Positions 8,044-17,234 of a DNA stretch of 37,540 nucleotides are shown piece by piece. Made by a program: the position numbers and the translations under genes. The stretch comes from a virus: the IMG/VR virus record IMGVR_UViG_3300001450_000101, positions 1 to 37,540 of that record. The stretch is one strand, 5' to 3'. Within the stretch, counting starts at the first letter, position 1. Every line of letters starts with the position of its first letter. Below the pieces are notes generated by a model. That model was not told the origin of the DNA, made no database searches, and was given only the letters and a program-made list of their open reading frames with translations.

Positions 8044-11030
8044 TGAATCAAAAAATACAATTATATATAGAAAACGAACAAGTTGATGTATTTCAAGATG
8101 GTTCAATAAACATTGTAAGTAGTATTAAAGACTTTAGGGAACCAGATAAAATATTTACTGATTTCTCTAAGAACTTTAATTTACCAGCTACATCTAGGAA
8201 TAATAAACTATTTAAACATTATTATAATTATGATCTTGTTGAAAACAACTTTGACGCTAGATCATCTAAAGAAGCTAGAATTGAAATCAATGATAGACCT
8301 TACAAAAATGGGTATATAACATTAGAAAGTGTAAAACTTCAATTTAACAAACCAAGTTCTTATAAGGTTACATTTTATGGTAATCTCAAATTGCTAAAAG
8401 AATTATTTAATAACGTCAAGCTGACAGGTTTAGATTGGCTAGAAAGATTTAATATTAATGATAGTCATTTTGATTCTAGTGGAGATTCATTTTATCATTA
8501 TTTATCACAAAGTAAAGATTATACATCTAGTGATGAGTTTACTATAGGAACTGGTGATGGTGTTAAAAAAACATTTAGATTATCATATTCACCATATCCA
8601 CAATTAGATACAGACTTTAAGTTGTATAATGCCGGATCTGAAGTTGGAACAAATAACTTTTCTTATTCCTATACTTCAGGTGATGTTATATTTAATACTG
8701 CTCCAAATGCTGGTAACGCAATAACAACTAAATTGTTTTACCCACAACCAATAATTGTTCCTTTAATATCTACTTCAGAAAGATTGTACTATACAAATAA
8801 CGCAAACTTTTATGGAGTTTTAAGTGATGGTAATTTATACTACAATTCAGGCAACTATCCACTAAACAACCAAGTAAATGGATTAAAATTTGAACACCTT
8901 AAACCTGGTGTTAGAGTTCATTTAATTTTACGTGCAATAGAACAACAGATAAATCGTGATCCTAATGTAAAAACTAAAATAGAATTCTCTAACGATTTCT
9001 TAAACGCATCTAATAAAGATTATTATAATTTATATATGTGGCTTAATAAAGATAAGAAAGCTAATACATTGTTTAGTCAAGGAAGTAAAGAAATAAAAGT
9101 AAATACATTTAACGTTTCTAGTAACATAATAGCTTTATATCAAGATGCATCAAGTCAAGGTTTATTAGAAATATCATCAGTAAATTCATCAGGACTTACA
9201 GGAACTCAATCTGGTGATACAATTATTGTAAGAAACTCAACATCTGACAACATAGATAATATAGAATGTAGATTTAGAGTCTTTACAAGTGATACATCAA
9301 ATGCATATGGTGTAAGGATTTATAGAAATGGATCAGTAATTAGAACATTTGAACCATCTATTGGAAATGGTACATCTAAAGAATATGATTTTTTTGTAGA
9401 ACAAGATGGTAGTTATCAATTTGAGTTGTTTTCTCCAACAGGTTTAAATATTAATAATGGTTTTGAAGCTAAGTTTGTAATAGCTGGAGATAGAGATGAC
9501 GAAGAGTATAATGATGTAATTATTGCTGGTGGTGCTTTAGTATTTAATAAAGGTAAATTTAGTATATCTAAAAATATGCCTGATATGAATGTTATTGAGT
9601 TTTTATCTGGTTTATTTAAAATGTTCAATCTAGTTTGTTTTGTAGAAAACACAGAAGATGGTAGTTATAGTACAACACAAAGTAATATGAAAAGAATTAG
9701 AATAATGACATATGATTCATATTATGCTTCGTCTAGTTCAGAATTAGACATAACAAGTAAAGTAGATACTTCTGAAAGTAGCGTAGAAAGATTAATGCCA
9801 TATTCACAAATAGAATTTAAGTATGCAGATACTAAATCGGTTCTTGCGGAACAACATAGTTCTGACTTTGGTTTTGAGTGGGGTGGTGAAAGTTGGACTT
9901 ATAGTGATTCAAGAGGTGAACAAAAGTATGAAATAATACCACCTTTTTCACACTTAAAGTATGAAAGATTATTATTGACTGATGGAACAACACCATCTAC
10001 ATTACAAGTAGGATTTAGCGTAAAGAGAAGTAATTCAGAAAGAAATGTAGCTATTGGTGGTGGTAGTACAGCTGGTTTTAAATCATTCCAAGAAGAAAAA
10101 TATAGTCCACACTTTAGTAAAAAGCCATTATTATTTTATGCACATCGAGAAACTAGTGGAACACAAATTCCTTATGTATATACTGATGCTTCTAATAATG
10201 CAATATTTTATGGTGCTTTAACAACTTATTTTGTACCCTTAAATTCAGTTGATATTAATACATCTCAATCAAATCACTTTGGAGAAGAAGTAGATGAATA
10301 TAGAGTTTACAATGCTAATGAACAAAGTAATGTAAACAATTTATTTAATATATATTACAAAAACTATATTGAACATTTATTCGATGTAAAATCAAGATTA
10401 ATAAAAGTAAATGCAAATTTAACTAATGCTTTTATATCAAAATACTCATTAGCTGATAAGATTAGAATACTAGACAAAACTTTTAGCATAAACAAAATTG
10501 ACATCGATTTACAAAATGGTGAATCAAAATTAGAGTTACAAAGATATTATGACGTAGTTTCTTTTGATTGTTTAGCATTGAACTTTAATGCAAGAGTAGA
10601 AGTGACATCAGGTGGTAATGCTTATGTTTTTGATAATAAATATGGTATATACCAAATGGGGTTAGGTACTTATGTTATGAATGATGTTCCATCAGCTCAC
10701 CCTATTGCATTTCACAACTTTGGTAAAGAAAGTAGAATTACTTATACAGGTACAACTAGTGGTGGTACAAAAACTGGTTTAGATGGTAATACATATACAT
10801 ACTATTATGGTAACATTACTATAACTGTTGCTGGTGATTTTGGTACAATGAGTTACGAGTGTTATAATCACGGGTATATGGGGGGTGAGAATAATCTAGT
10901 GTATAATGTAGATTGTTTAACTTCTACAACGCCACCAGCACCACCACCAGTAGTTGGAAACTTAACAGTAGATGCAACTGATATTTATGTAGATAGTGGA
11001 ATAATAACGTCAGATCAAACAGATGAATAA
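8043..11030 (+). CDS. Large tail hub/baseplate protein with C-terminal cupredoxin-like domain
   Basis: This 995-aa protein has an N-terminal domain (SIKDFREPDKIFTDFSKNF then LPATSRNNKLFKHYYN) that I recognise from tail proteins of Bacteroidetes siphophages. It is followed by long beta-rich regions and a section near residues 505-560 (NMPDMNVIEFLSGLFKMFNL) that resembles a hub core. The C-terminal 110 residues are different. They contain AHPIAFHN (His886, His891) and SYECYNHGYMGG (Cys940, His943, Met946). That His, Cys, His, Met arrangement is the type-1 copper ligand pattern of cupredoxins, although the C-x2-H-x2-M spacing is shorter than in plastocyanin. A Pro-rich linker (TTPPAPPPV) and a short acidic tail follow. 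The function of the appended domain is unknown. Confidence 0.6.
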   Translation: MNQKIQLYIENEQVDVFQDGSINIVSSIKDFREPDKIFTDFSKNFNLPATSRNNKLFKHYYNYDLVENNFDARSSKEARIEINDRPYKNGYITLESVKLQFNKPSSYKVTFYGNLKLLKELFNNVKLTGLDWLERFNINDSHFDSSGDSFYHYLSQSKDYTSSDEFTIGTGDGVKKTFRLSYSPYPQLDTDFKLYNAGSEVGTNNFSYSYTSGDVIFNTAPNAGNAITTKLFYPQPIIVPLISTSERLYYTNNANFYGVLSDGNLYYNSGNYPLNNQVNGLKFEHLKPGVRVHLILRAIEQQINRDPNVKTKIEFSNDFLNASNKDYYNLYMWLNKDKKANTLFSQGSKEIKVNTFNVSSNIIALYQDASSQGLLEISSVNSSGLTGTQSGDTIIVRNSTSDNIDNIECRFRVFTSDTSNAYGVRIYRNGSVIRTFEPSIGNGTSKEYDFFVEQDGSYQFELFSPTGLNINNGFEAKFVIAGDRDDEEYNDVIIAGGALVFNKGKFSISKNMPDMNVIEFLSGLFKMFNLVCFVENTEDGSYSTTQSNMKRIRIMTYDSYYASSSSELDITSKVDTSESSVERLMPYSQIEFKYADTKSVLAEQHSSDFGFEWGGESWTYSDSRGEQKYEIIPPFSHLKYERLLLTDGTTPSTLQVGFSVKRSNSERNVAIGGGSTAGFKSFQEEKYSPHFSKKPLLFYAHRETSGTQIPYVYTDASNNAIFYGALTTYFVPLNSVDINTSQSNHFGEEVDEYRVYNANEQSNVNNLFNIYYKNYIEHLFDVKSRLIKVNANLTNAFISKYSLADKIRILDKTFSINKIDIDLQNGESKLELQRYYDVVSFDCLALNFNARVEVTSGGNAYVFDNKYGIYQMGLGTYVMNDVPSAHPIAFHNFGKESRITYTGTTSGGTKTGLDGNTYTYYYGNITITVAGDFGTMSYECYNHGYMGGENNLVYNVDCLTSTTPPAPPPVVGNLTVDATDIYVDSGIITSDQTDE

Positions 11031-11179
11031 TGATTAAGAATTTAATAGAGTTATTAAAATTAGATAATCACTATGGAGTTAGTGAAAGAGTAGATATTGC
11101 TAAAGGTAAGTATAAAGCTAAAAGTAATCTAAAAGAATTGAATGAACATTTTAAGAGAGTAATCAATGGCAAAAGGTAA
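11030..11179 (+). CDS. Small basic hypothetical protein (49 aa) before the tape measure
   Basis: The ATG overlaps the stop of the hub gene (TAATG). The ORF reads MIKNLIELLKLDNHYGVSER and continues with Lys/Glu-rich helical sequence to NGKR. It overlaps the tape measure start by 14 nt. Both junctions suggest translational coupling in the tail operon. No family is recognised. A helical peptide in this place could assist the tape measure, but that is speculation. Confidence 0.6.
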   Translation: MIKNLIELLKLDNHYGVSERVDIAKGKYKAKSNLKELNEHFKRVINGKR

Positions 11180-13217
11180 AGAATTAATTTATACTATTAG
11201 GGTTATTGACAAAAGCAAAGTTGTCATTGACGAATTAGGTCAAGAAGTACAAACACTTGAACAAGCATTTGTTGAGATTAATAATGAGTTGTCAAAAACT
11301 GATACTCTTCTTGATGGTACAAGAGCAAGTTTCGAAAAGCAAATAAGAACCCTAAAACAACAAAGAGATAATTTAGCAAAAAGTTCTCAAGCATATAACG
11401 AATATAATATAAAGATATTAGCTGTAGAGAACGATATGCGTAAGTTAACTACTGCGACTAAAAATCAAGATCAAGTAAACGCAGATATGATTTCAAACAC
11501 TGGTCTTGCATCTAACACTATTGTAGAATTTGGTAGAACTATATCTGATGCACCATTTGGTATTATTGGTGTAACAAACAACCTTTCAGTAATGGCTACT
11601 AACTTTGAAACGTTAAGTGGTAAAATGGGTGGTACTCGAAACGCATTTAAACTATTAATAAGACAACTTAAAAAAGGTGGTGCTTTTGTATTAGCAATAC
11701 AAGTTGGACTTGCTGCGATGACACTTTTTAGAGATGAGATAACTGAGTTCTTTATGGGTACTAAAAAAGCTGAGGAAGCTGTAGTAGACTTAAAAGACGA
11801 ATTAGTAAACACAAATAAAGTATTAAGAGAGTATATTAAAACACTAAGAAATGTAAATGTTGAGTTAGCAGATCAATTAGAGTTAGTTAGTTTTATAAGA
11901 GAAGATTATAGTGAATTAGATAGAGCATTTAAAGATTCTAATGCTACTCAAGAAGAACAAGTAGCAATAACAAAAAACTATTTAATACTACAATCACGTT
12001 TAAGTACAGTAAACAAAGAAATAAATAAAGACTTAGAAAACTTAGATGAGAAAAGAGCAAAAGTTATTAGGAATAATGAATTTACAATTAAACAATCTAA
12101 AGAAGAGACAGATGGATACAAAAGAAGAGCTGATGCTTTAGCTGCAGCTAATGTAGAAGAGTCTGATTCAGAATTAAGATTAATGCGAAATTTAATAAAA
12201 ATTGGTGAAAACTATCAAGATTCATTATTTAAAGAGAATGTTAAATTAGGAATAAATGTTGAATTAATAGGTAAACGAAATGAGTTGATGCGTTTATCAG
12301 CAAAAGAATTAGCGAATGTTCCAAAAGATATAGAACCTATGACTGGTTTATTTGATGAAGCTGACGATTTTGTATTAGAAGATGATAGAAATGTTATAGA
12401 AAGATTCCTTGATCCTGAACAAGACATTAATGAGTTTGATGCAATTACGTTTGCAGAAGAAAGTGGTTTAGAGGGTGTATTAAATGATTTGAATGATTTT
12501 ATGAAAGAGTATCAAGGGGGAAATGCTCTTGAAAGACTAGAATTAGCAAAACAAGAAGCATTAAATCAATTAACTATTTTATATGATGCACAAGAAGAAG
12601 AGTTAGGTAGTAGAATAGGGTTTAATGAAGATGTAACTAAAATAGAAGAATTTTATGCTGAAAAAAGAGCAAAAATAGCTGATACAGAAAGTCAAGCAAA
12701 AGCAAAAAGTTTACGAGTGTCAGCTCAAGCCGCAGTACAAGTTGGTAAATTACTACAACAATTAGCTGATGGTAATAAAACAGTAGCAATAGCAGGAGTA
12801 GTTATAGAGAAAGCAGGTGCAATAGCTAAAATTGTAGCTAACAAAAGTATTGCTGACGCAGCAGCTTTAAAACTTTTATCAAACCCTGCTACAGCAGCGT
12901 TAGGTGGTGCTTTACTTACTACTAATAAAATAACAGCAGCGACAGGTGTAATTGCAACAACAGCATCAGCGGTTCAAGCTATAAAAGAAATTAGGAATCC
13001 AGAGAGTGCTTCAACGTCAGCTACAAGTATTGCTCAAGCACCAACACCAGTTATACAAGCACCAGCATTTAATGTAGTAGGTGCAACACAAACTAGTCAA
13101 CTAGCACAAACTATCGCTGGAGCTGAAGAGAAACCAATTAAAGCATTTGTAGTAGAAAGTGAAATAACATCAGCTCAAGCATTAGCAAGATCAGTTATAT
13201 TTAATGCTTCTATATAA
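11166..13217 (+). CDS. Tape measure protein (683 aa)
   Basis: The protein fixes tail length and passes through the tail tube at DNA injection. It begins with a beta segment (KELIYTIRVIDKSKVVI), then long charged coiled-coil stretches (about residues 28-95, 200-380 and 450-520). A hydrophobic segment near 170-190 (GGAFVLAIQVGLAAMTLF) and an Ala/Gly/Val-rich region near 535-620 (VAIAGVVIEKAGAIAKIVA) are typical of tape measures. The motif GRTISDAPFGIIGVTNNL is one I associate with Bacteroidetes phage tape measures. At about 1.5 angstrom per residue, the length predicts a tail near 100 nm. The tail chaperone gene is not adjacent. Confidence 0.85.
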   Translation: MAKGKELIYTIRVIDKSKVVIDELGQEVQTLEQAFVEINNELSKTDTLLDGTRASFEKQIRTLKQQRDNLAKSSQAYNEYNIKILAVENDMRKLTTATKNQDQVNADMISNTGLASNTIVEFGRTISDAPFGIIGVTNNLSVMATNFETLSGKMGGTRNAFKLLIRQLKKGGAFVLAIQVGLAAMTLFRDEITEFFMGTKKAEEAVVDLKDELVNTNKVLREYIKTLRNVNVELADQLELVSFIREDYSELDRAFKDSNATQEEQVAITKNYLILQSRLSTVNKEINKDLENLDEKRAKVIRNNEFTIKQSKEETDGYKRRADALAAANVEESDSELRLMRNLIKIGENYQDSLFKENVKLGINVELIGKRNELMRLSAKELANVPKDIEPMTGLFDEADDFVLEDDRNVIERFLDPEQDINEFDAITFAEESGLEGVLNDLNDFMKEYQGGNALERLELAKQEALNQLTILYDAQEEELGSRIGFNEDVTKIEEFYAEKRAKIADTESQAKAKSLRVSAQAAVQVGKLLQQLADGNKTVAIAGVVIEKAGAIAKIVANKSIADAAALKLLSNPATAALGGALLTTNKITAATGVIATTASAVQAIKEIRNPESASTSATSIAQAPTPVIQAPAFNVVGATQTSQLAQTIAGAEEKPIKAFVVESEITSAQALARSVIFNASI

Positions 13218-13248
13218 AACAAAATAATATAAGTTAAGTTATAATAAT

Positions 13249-14421
13249 ATGGAAAACGTAATAGAATTAATTATTGATGAAAATAATGAGATTAGTGGAA
13301 TTGAAGCTATATCAATAGTAGAGAACCCTGCTATCGAAGAAGATTTTATTGCACTTAAAGAACACAAAGAAGTAAGATTAGCAGAGGTAGATAAAGAGAA
13401 AAGAATTCTTATGGGGCCTGCGTTAATTCCAAACAAAAAGATATTTAGAAAAGGTGCAAGTGATGATGAAGATTACTATATCTATTTTAGCGAAGATACT
13501 GTTCGTAAAGCATCAGAGTTATTCTTTATAAAAAGCAAACAAAATAATTCAACATATGAACATCAAATTGATCTGAATGGTATGAGTGTTGTAGAATCTT
13601 GGATTATTGATGATCCAACAAATGACAAGTCTAATTCTTATGGATTTGATCTACCTAAAGGAACTTGGATTGTTTCTATGAAAGTTTTGAATGATGATAT
13701 ATGGAAGAAAGTAAAAAATGAGGAAGTTAAAGGTTTTTCGATAGAGGGTTTCTTTGCAGATAAAATGCAAAGCCCTAATGAAAGTATTGAAGAGAAAGCG
13801 TGTGAAAGTTGTCTAAGTGAATTAAATGCTCAATATGAATTATTAGAAGCACTAGAATCTTTAGAAGATAATGTTGAATTAGAAAGTTATGGTGGTTACC
13901 CACAATCAGCTAGAAACAATGCTAAAAGAGCAATTGATCTGAATAAAAAAGTAAACAATAAGTGTGCAACTCAAGTTGGTAAAGTGAGGGCGCAGCAACT
14001 AGCAAGAGGAGAAAAGTTTACATTATCTACTCTTAAACGTATATACTCTTATCTTTCAAGAGCAGGTGCATATTATGACGCAGGTAACAATGAAGCGTGT
14101 GGAACAATATCATATTTATTATGGGGTGGTAAATCAATGTTAAATTGGACTACTTCTAAGTTAAAAGGTCTTGATGCAATTGAAGCATCATCTACTATTA
14201 TAGATGGTAGAGCTGGGTACTCAACGCAAGAAGAAGCAGAGACAGCAGCAGAAGATATGGGTTGTTCAGGGTATCATACACACGAATACGAGGGTGATGT
14301 TTGGTATATGCCTTGTGAGGAACACAATCTCGATGATGATCCTTGTCAAGAAGGGTATGAGCAAATAGGAATGAAACAAAAGAATGGTAGACCAGTTCCT
14401 AATTGTGTTCCAAAAAAATAA
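13249..14421 (+). CDS. XkdF-like prohead protease with C-terminal helical and Cys-rich modules
   Basis: Residues 1-175 carry the XkdF-like serine protease pattern: a substrate-like N-terminus (SGIEAISIVENPAIEEDFI), GPALIPNKKIFR, a HQIDLNGMSVVESWIIDD stretch and LPKGTWIVSMKVLND with VKGFSIEGFFADK. His101 in TYEHQI and Ser168 in KGFSIEG are candidate catalytic residues. A helical module (SARNNAKRAIDLNKK, GKVRAQQLARGEKF, then LLWGGKSMLNW) follows near residues 220-310. This module often accompanies capsid maturation proteases in Bacteroidetes phages. The end is a Cys-rich tail (DMGCSGYHTHEYEG, GRPVPNCVPKK). The gene precedes the scaffold candidate and capsid genes, as expected. RGTTATA-type sequence AAGTTATA lies at 13236-13243. 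Confidence 0.75.
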   Translation: MENVIELIIDENNEISGIEAISIVENPAIEEDFIALKEHKEVRLAEVDKEKRILMGPALIPNKKIFRKGASDDEDYYIYFSEDTVRKASELFFIKSKQNNSTYEHQIDLNGMSVVESWIIDDPTNDKSNSYGFDLPKGTWIVSMKVLNDDIWKKVKNEEVKGFSIEGFFADKMQSPNESIEEKACESCLSELNAQYELLEALESLEDNVELESYGGYPQSARNNAKRAIDLNKKVNNKCATQVGKVRAQQLARGEKFTLSTLKRIYSYLSRAGAYYDAGNNEACGTISYLLWGGKSMLNWTTSKLKGLDAIEASSTIIDGRAGYSTQEEAETAAEDMGCSGYHTHEYEGDVWYMPCEEHNLDDDPCQEGYEQIGMKQKNGRPVPNCVPKK

Positions 14422-14425
14422 TATT

Positions 14426-14575
14426 ATGCATTATACTAAAAGAAGAAAAGATGCTACATTAAGCCATAGTTCACCTAAAAGTTCTGCAAGAGGTTGCTTA
14501 TGTCCAGATGGTCGTACTTATTCTACTAAATGTTGTGATGGAACATTAGAAGCACAAGGAATAGGTAAGGTTTGA
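14426..14575 (+). CDS. Small Cys-rich protein (49 aa)
   Basis: I choose the ATG at 14426, just after the protease stop, rather than an upstream in-frame ATG at 14384 that lies inside the protease gene. The protein ends with ARGCLCPDGRTYSTKCCDGT and AQGIGKV. Four Cys in CLC and CC pairs separated by eleven residues could bind a metal or form disulphides. I recall similar small GCLC...CCDG proteins near capsid genes of Bacteroidetes phages. No function is known to me. Confidence 0.65.
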   Translation: MHYTKRRKDATLSHSSPKSSARGCLCPDGRTYSTKCCDGTLEAQGIGKV

Positions 14576-14624
14576 AATCCAAACAATAAAATATACTTAG
14601 GTTATACTATAAATTCGTAATCTT

Positions 14625-15161
14625 ATGAGAGCAAGTGAAATAGTTAATAAACTAAAAGATGTTCTTTTATCATCAACGGAAGTAGAAAAAGTAGAGAAAT
14701 CTACAATCGAAAACAAAGTTGATTTGAAAGAAGATGATCTACCTAAAACAAAAAAGGTAGAATCAAAAAAAGTAGAGGAATCTACAAAAGAAACTCCTAA
14801 GCAAAATGAGGACATTAGACAAGTGTCTTATTCTGCTGAAGAGGTACTAGCCGAAAATCCTATGGAAGATACTCAAGAAGAAATTGTTGAGGAAAAATCG
14901 CCACAATATGCAACAATAGAAGAAGTTGCAGAGATTAAAGCTATGGTTGAGAAACTTAGAGGTATGGTTGAAGCAACATATGAAACAAGTCCTGATGTTC
15001 CACAAGAACTATCAAGTGACCAAAAAGATGTTGAACTAACTGAACCACTAGCACATTCTCCAGAGAATGAAGTAAGTGAAAAACTAGGTGTTAAATATGC
15101 AACTAATGCAAATCACAACACTACTTACTCAAGAGTATTAAACGCAATATCTAATAATTAA
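14625..15161 (+). CDS. Probable capsid scaffolding protein (178 aa)
   Basis: The protein is highly charged, low in aromatics and rich in Glu, Lys, Val and Ser. Predicted disorder covers residues 20-85 and a helix or coiled coil lies near 95-118 (ATIEEVAEIKAMVEKLRG). It lies between the protease and the capsid gene, which is the normal place for a scaffold. The C-terminal segment (NHNTTYSRVLNAISNN) could be the capsid-binding end. AGGTTATA (14599-14606) lies about 19 nt upstream of the ATG. No sequence signature proves the scaffold role. Confidence 0.6.
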   Translation: MRASEIVNKLKDVLLSSTEVEKVEKSTIENKVDLKEDDLPKTKKVESKKVEESTKETPKQNEDIRQVSYSAEEVLAENPMEDTQEEIVEEKSPQYATIEEVAEIKAMVEKLRGMVEATYETSPDVPQELSSDQKDVELTEPLAHSPENEVSEKLGVKYATNANHNTTYSRVLNAISNN

Positions 15162-15173
15162 TTCTTAATAAAT

Positions 15174-15581
15174 ATGTCAACGACAATAACAACTTCAAAT
15201 AGTGTTTTAAGAGTTAGATCAAAGCAAGAGACTTTGACTACAACTCAAGATATAAACACGAATCAAGCTGGTACTGAGTTTAACATTGCAACTGATGCAA
15301 AAATAATGACTCTACCTGCTATTACTGCTGAGAATATCGGAATGGAACTAACATTTCGTAATACTGGAGCAGATGGTAATAATATTATTACTCTAAGTCC
15401 AGCTGCAAGTGATGCAATTCACGGTACAGTTGCTGCAGTTCAATCTGGTGGTGTAGACAACAAAGATTGGATCAACACAAAAGCAACAGCAAATAAAGGT
15501 GATTGGTGTACAATCAAAGCAGTAGCATTAACAGACTGGTATCTAACTGGTGGTGATGGTGTATGGGCATCTGAATCATAA
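15174..15581 (+). CDS. Head decoration-like beta-sandwich protein (135 aa)
   Basis: The sequence is almost entirely beta-strand-forming and Thr-rich. Its pattern (FNIATDAKIMTLPAITAENI then MELTFRNTGADGNNIITLSP) is seen in phage decoration proteins and in fibre head domains. It lies 32 nt before the major capsid gene and is probably co-transcribed with it. A similar beta-pattern (LSADAILSFSNAKTG) appears in the fibre protein at 20129-20665, so the two may share a fold. It could also be a head fibre. No enzymatic motif is present. Confidence 0.5.
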   Translation: MSTTITTSNSVLRVRSKQETLTTTQDINTNQAGTEFNIATDAKIMTLPAITAENIGMELTFRNTGADGNNIITLSPAASDAIHGTVAAVQSGGVDNKDWINTKATANKGDWCTIKAVALTDWYLTGGDGVWASES

Positions 15582-15612
15582 TCTAATATTAATCAATTTT
15601 AAATCGTAAAAA

Positions 15613-16542
15613 ATGGCGACAACAAATAACTTAACAACTACTTACGCAGGTGAATTCGCAGGAAAATACATTTCCGCAGCGTTACTATCTGGTAAAACTT
15701 TGGCAGAGGGTAATATTACTATCAAGCCAAATATCAAATTTAAAGAAGTAATGAAAAAAGTAGCAACAAATGACATCGTAAAAGATGCTTCTTGTGACTT
15801 TGACGCAACTTCGACACTAACTCTAACTGAAAGAATATTAACTCCAGAAGAGTTTCAAGTTAACTTACAATTATGTAAGAAAGACTTTAGAGCAGATTGG
15901 GAAGCTGTACAAATGGGATATTCTGCATTTGATAATCTTCCACCATCTTTTTCTCAATTCTTAATTGCTCACGTAGCAGATAAGGTAGCACAAAGAATGG
16001 AAACAAACATTTGGAATGGTACTAATGCTAACGCTGGTCAATTCGATGGATTTAGAACTACATTATTAGCTGATGCTGACGTAAATGACGTTGCTGCAGT
16101 TGGTGGTGGTGTTACTGCTACGAACGTAATTGCACAAATTGGTGCTATTGTTGATTCAATTCCAAGCGCAGTATATGGATCTGAGGATTTATTAATTTAT
16201 GTTTCAAACAATATATATAGAGCATATGTTAGAGCATTAGGTGGTTTTGCAACAAATGTAGGTGCTTCTGGTACTGACAACAAAGGTACTCAATGGTTTA
16301 ATGGTGGTGCTTTAACGTTTGATGGTATAAATATCGTAATGGCTTCAGGGCTAGCAGACAACACAGCTGTAGCTTCTGAAAAATCAAACTTATTCTTCGG
16401 AACTGGTCTACTAAACGATCAAAACGAAGTAAAAGTAATTGATATGGCAGACATTGATGGAAGTCAAAATGTAAGAGTAGTAATGAGGTTCACTGCGGGT
16501 ATTCAACACGCAATAGGATCTGACATCGTTCTTTACTCTTAA
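15613..16542 (+). CDS. Major capsid protein (309 aa)
   Basis: The protein forms the icosahedral shell with the HK97 fold. Features I recognise are an N-terminal arm (LTTTYAGEFAGKYISAALLS), an E-loop region (ITIKPNIKFKEVMKKVATND) and a spine-helix segment (PPSFSQFLIAHVADKVAQRM then ETNIWNG). The P-domain beta-sheet includes EDLLIYVSNNIYRAYVRALG, and the C-terminus is VVMRFTAGIQHAIGSDIVLY. The length is normal. There is no long cleavable N-terminal delta domain, which fits the separate scaffold candidate upstream. An A-rich leader (CGTAAAAAATGG) marks the start, and a strong terminator follows the gene. Confidence 0.85.
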   Translation: MATTNNLTTTYAGEFAGKYISAALLSGKTLAEGNITIKPNIKFKEVMKKVATNDIVKDASCDFDATSTLTLTERILTPEEFQVNLQLCKKDFRADWEAVQMGYSAFDNLPPSFSQFLIAHVADKVAQRMETNIWNGTNANAGQFDGFRTTLLADADVNDVAAVGGGVTATNVIAQIGAIVDSIPSAVYGSEDLLIYVSNNIYRAYVRALGGFATNVGASGTDNKGTQWFNGGALTFDGINIVMASGLADNTAVASEKSNLFFGTGLLNDQNEVKVIDMADIDGSQNVRVVMRFTAGIQHAIGSDIVLYS

Positions 16543-16565
16543 TAAATAGATTGTATAACTCAAAG

Positions 16566-16600
16566 AAAGGTGGGCGAGTTAGACTTACCTACCTTTTTTT
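16566..16600 (+). terminator. Rho-independent terminator after the capsid gene
   Basis: AAAGGTGGG (16566-16574) pairs with CCTACCTTT (16588-16596), with one G-T wobble, and the right arm runs into seven T. It should limit read-through from the abundant capsid transcript into the tail tube gene 16 nt further on. Confidence 0.75.
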
Positions 16601-16615
16601 ATAAAAATAATAATT

Positions 16616-17179
16616 ATGGCTTGTGATTTAACACTTGGAAGAAAAGAACCTTGTAAAGATGTCGTTGGTGGAATAAAAAATGTTTATTTCGTTGACTTTA
16701 GCAAACTAGGAACTGTGACTCTTACTAATGACGAAATAACTAATATGACCGGTACTGCTGGTGCATTAACTTATTACGTATATGAAGTAAAAGGTAATTC
16801 ATCATTAGAACAAACTGTAAACTCTTCAAGAGAAAATGGTACTACATTCTATGAGCAAACATTAAACTTAACACTTAAAAAGTTGTCTAAAGCTGATAAC
16901 AAAGAGTTAAAGTTAATGGCTTATGGTAGACCACATATTGCTGTTGAAGATTACAATGGTAACTTTATGATGATGGGATTAGTAAATGGTGCTGATGTTA
17001 GTGGTGGTACAATTGTGACCGGTGCTGCAATGGGAGATATGAGTGGTTATACACTTACTTTCACAGCGCAAGAAACTTTACCTGCATCTTTTATGGCAAA
17101 TACTCCTCCTCAACCTGTATTTAACTCAACTAATTTCGCTGGGTTATCTGGTACAATAACGAGAACAGTAGGTTCATAA
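16616..17179 (+). CDS. Major tail tube protein (187 aa)
   Basis: The protein polymerises into the tail tube. The N-terminus (MACDLTLGRKEPCKDVVGGI then KNVYFVDFSKLG) and the central block (TTFYEQTLNLTLKKLSKADN then LKLMAYGRPHIAVEDYNGN) are strongly reminiscent of the tail tube family in Bacteroidetes siphophages. The MGDMSGYTLTFTAQETLPA segment fits the C-terminal part. The size is typical. The gene stands alone between two terminators, which would allow high, independent expression. It is separated from the tape measure by the head genes. Confidence 0.75.
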   Translation: MACDLTLGRKEPCKDVVGGIKNVYFVDFSKLGTVTLTNDEITNMTGTAGALTYYVYEVKGNSSLEQTVNSSRENGTTFYEQTLNLTLKKLSKADNKELKLMAYGRPHIAVEDYNGNFMMMGLVNGADVSGGTIVTGAAMGDMSGYTLTFTAQETLPASFMANTPPQPVFNSTNFAGLSGTITRTVGS

Positions 17180-17201
17180 TAGAGTCTTTATTCTTAATAT
17201 T

Positions 17202-17234
17202 AAAAGGGGGATCAATTTGATCCTCTTTTTTTTT
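17202..17234 (+). terminator. Rho-independent terminator after the tail tube gene
   Basis: AAAAGGGGGATCAA pairs with TTGATCCTCTTTT (right arm from about 17216), including one G-T wobble, and runs into nine T at 17226-17234. It cleanly isolates the tail tube unit from the portal unit that follows. Confidence 0.85.

Noticed and set aside
14384-14425. Upstream ATG for the small Cys-rich ORF
   Set aside because: The extra 14 codons lie inside the protease gene in another frame. The ATG at 14426 immediately follows the protease stop and gives a compact Cys-rich protein.
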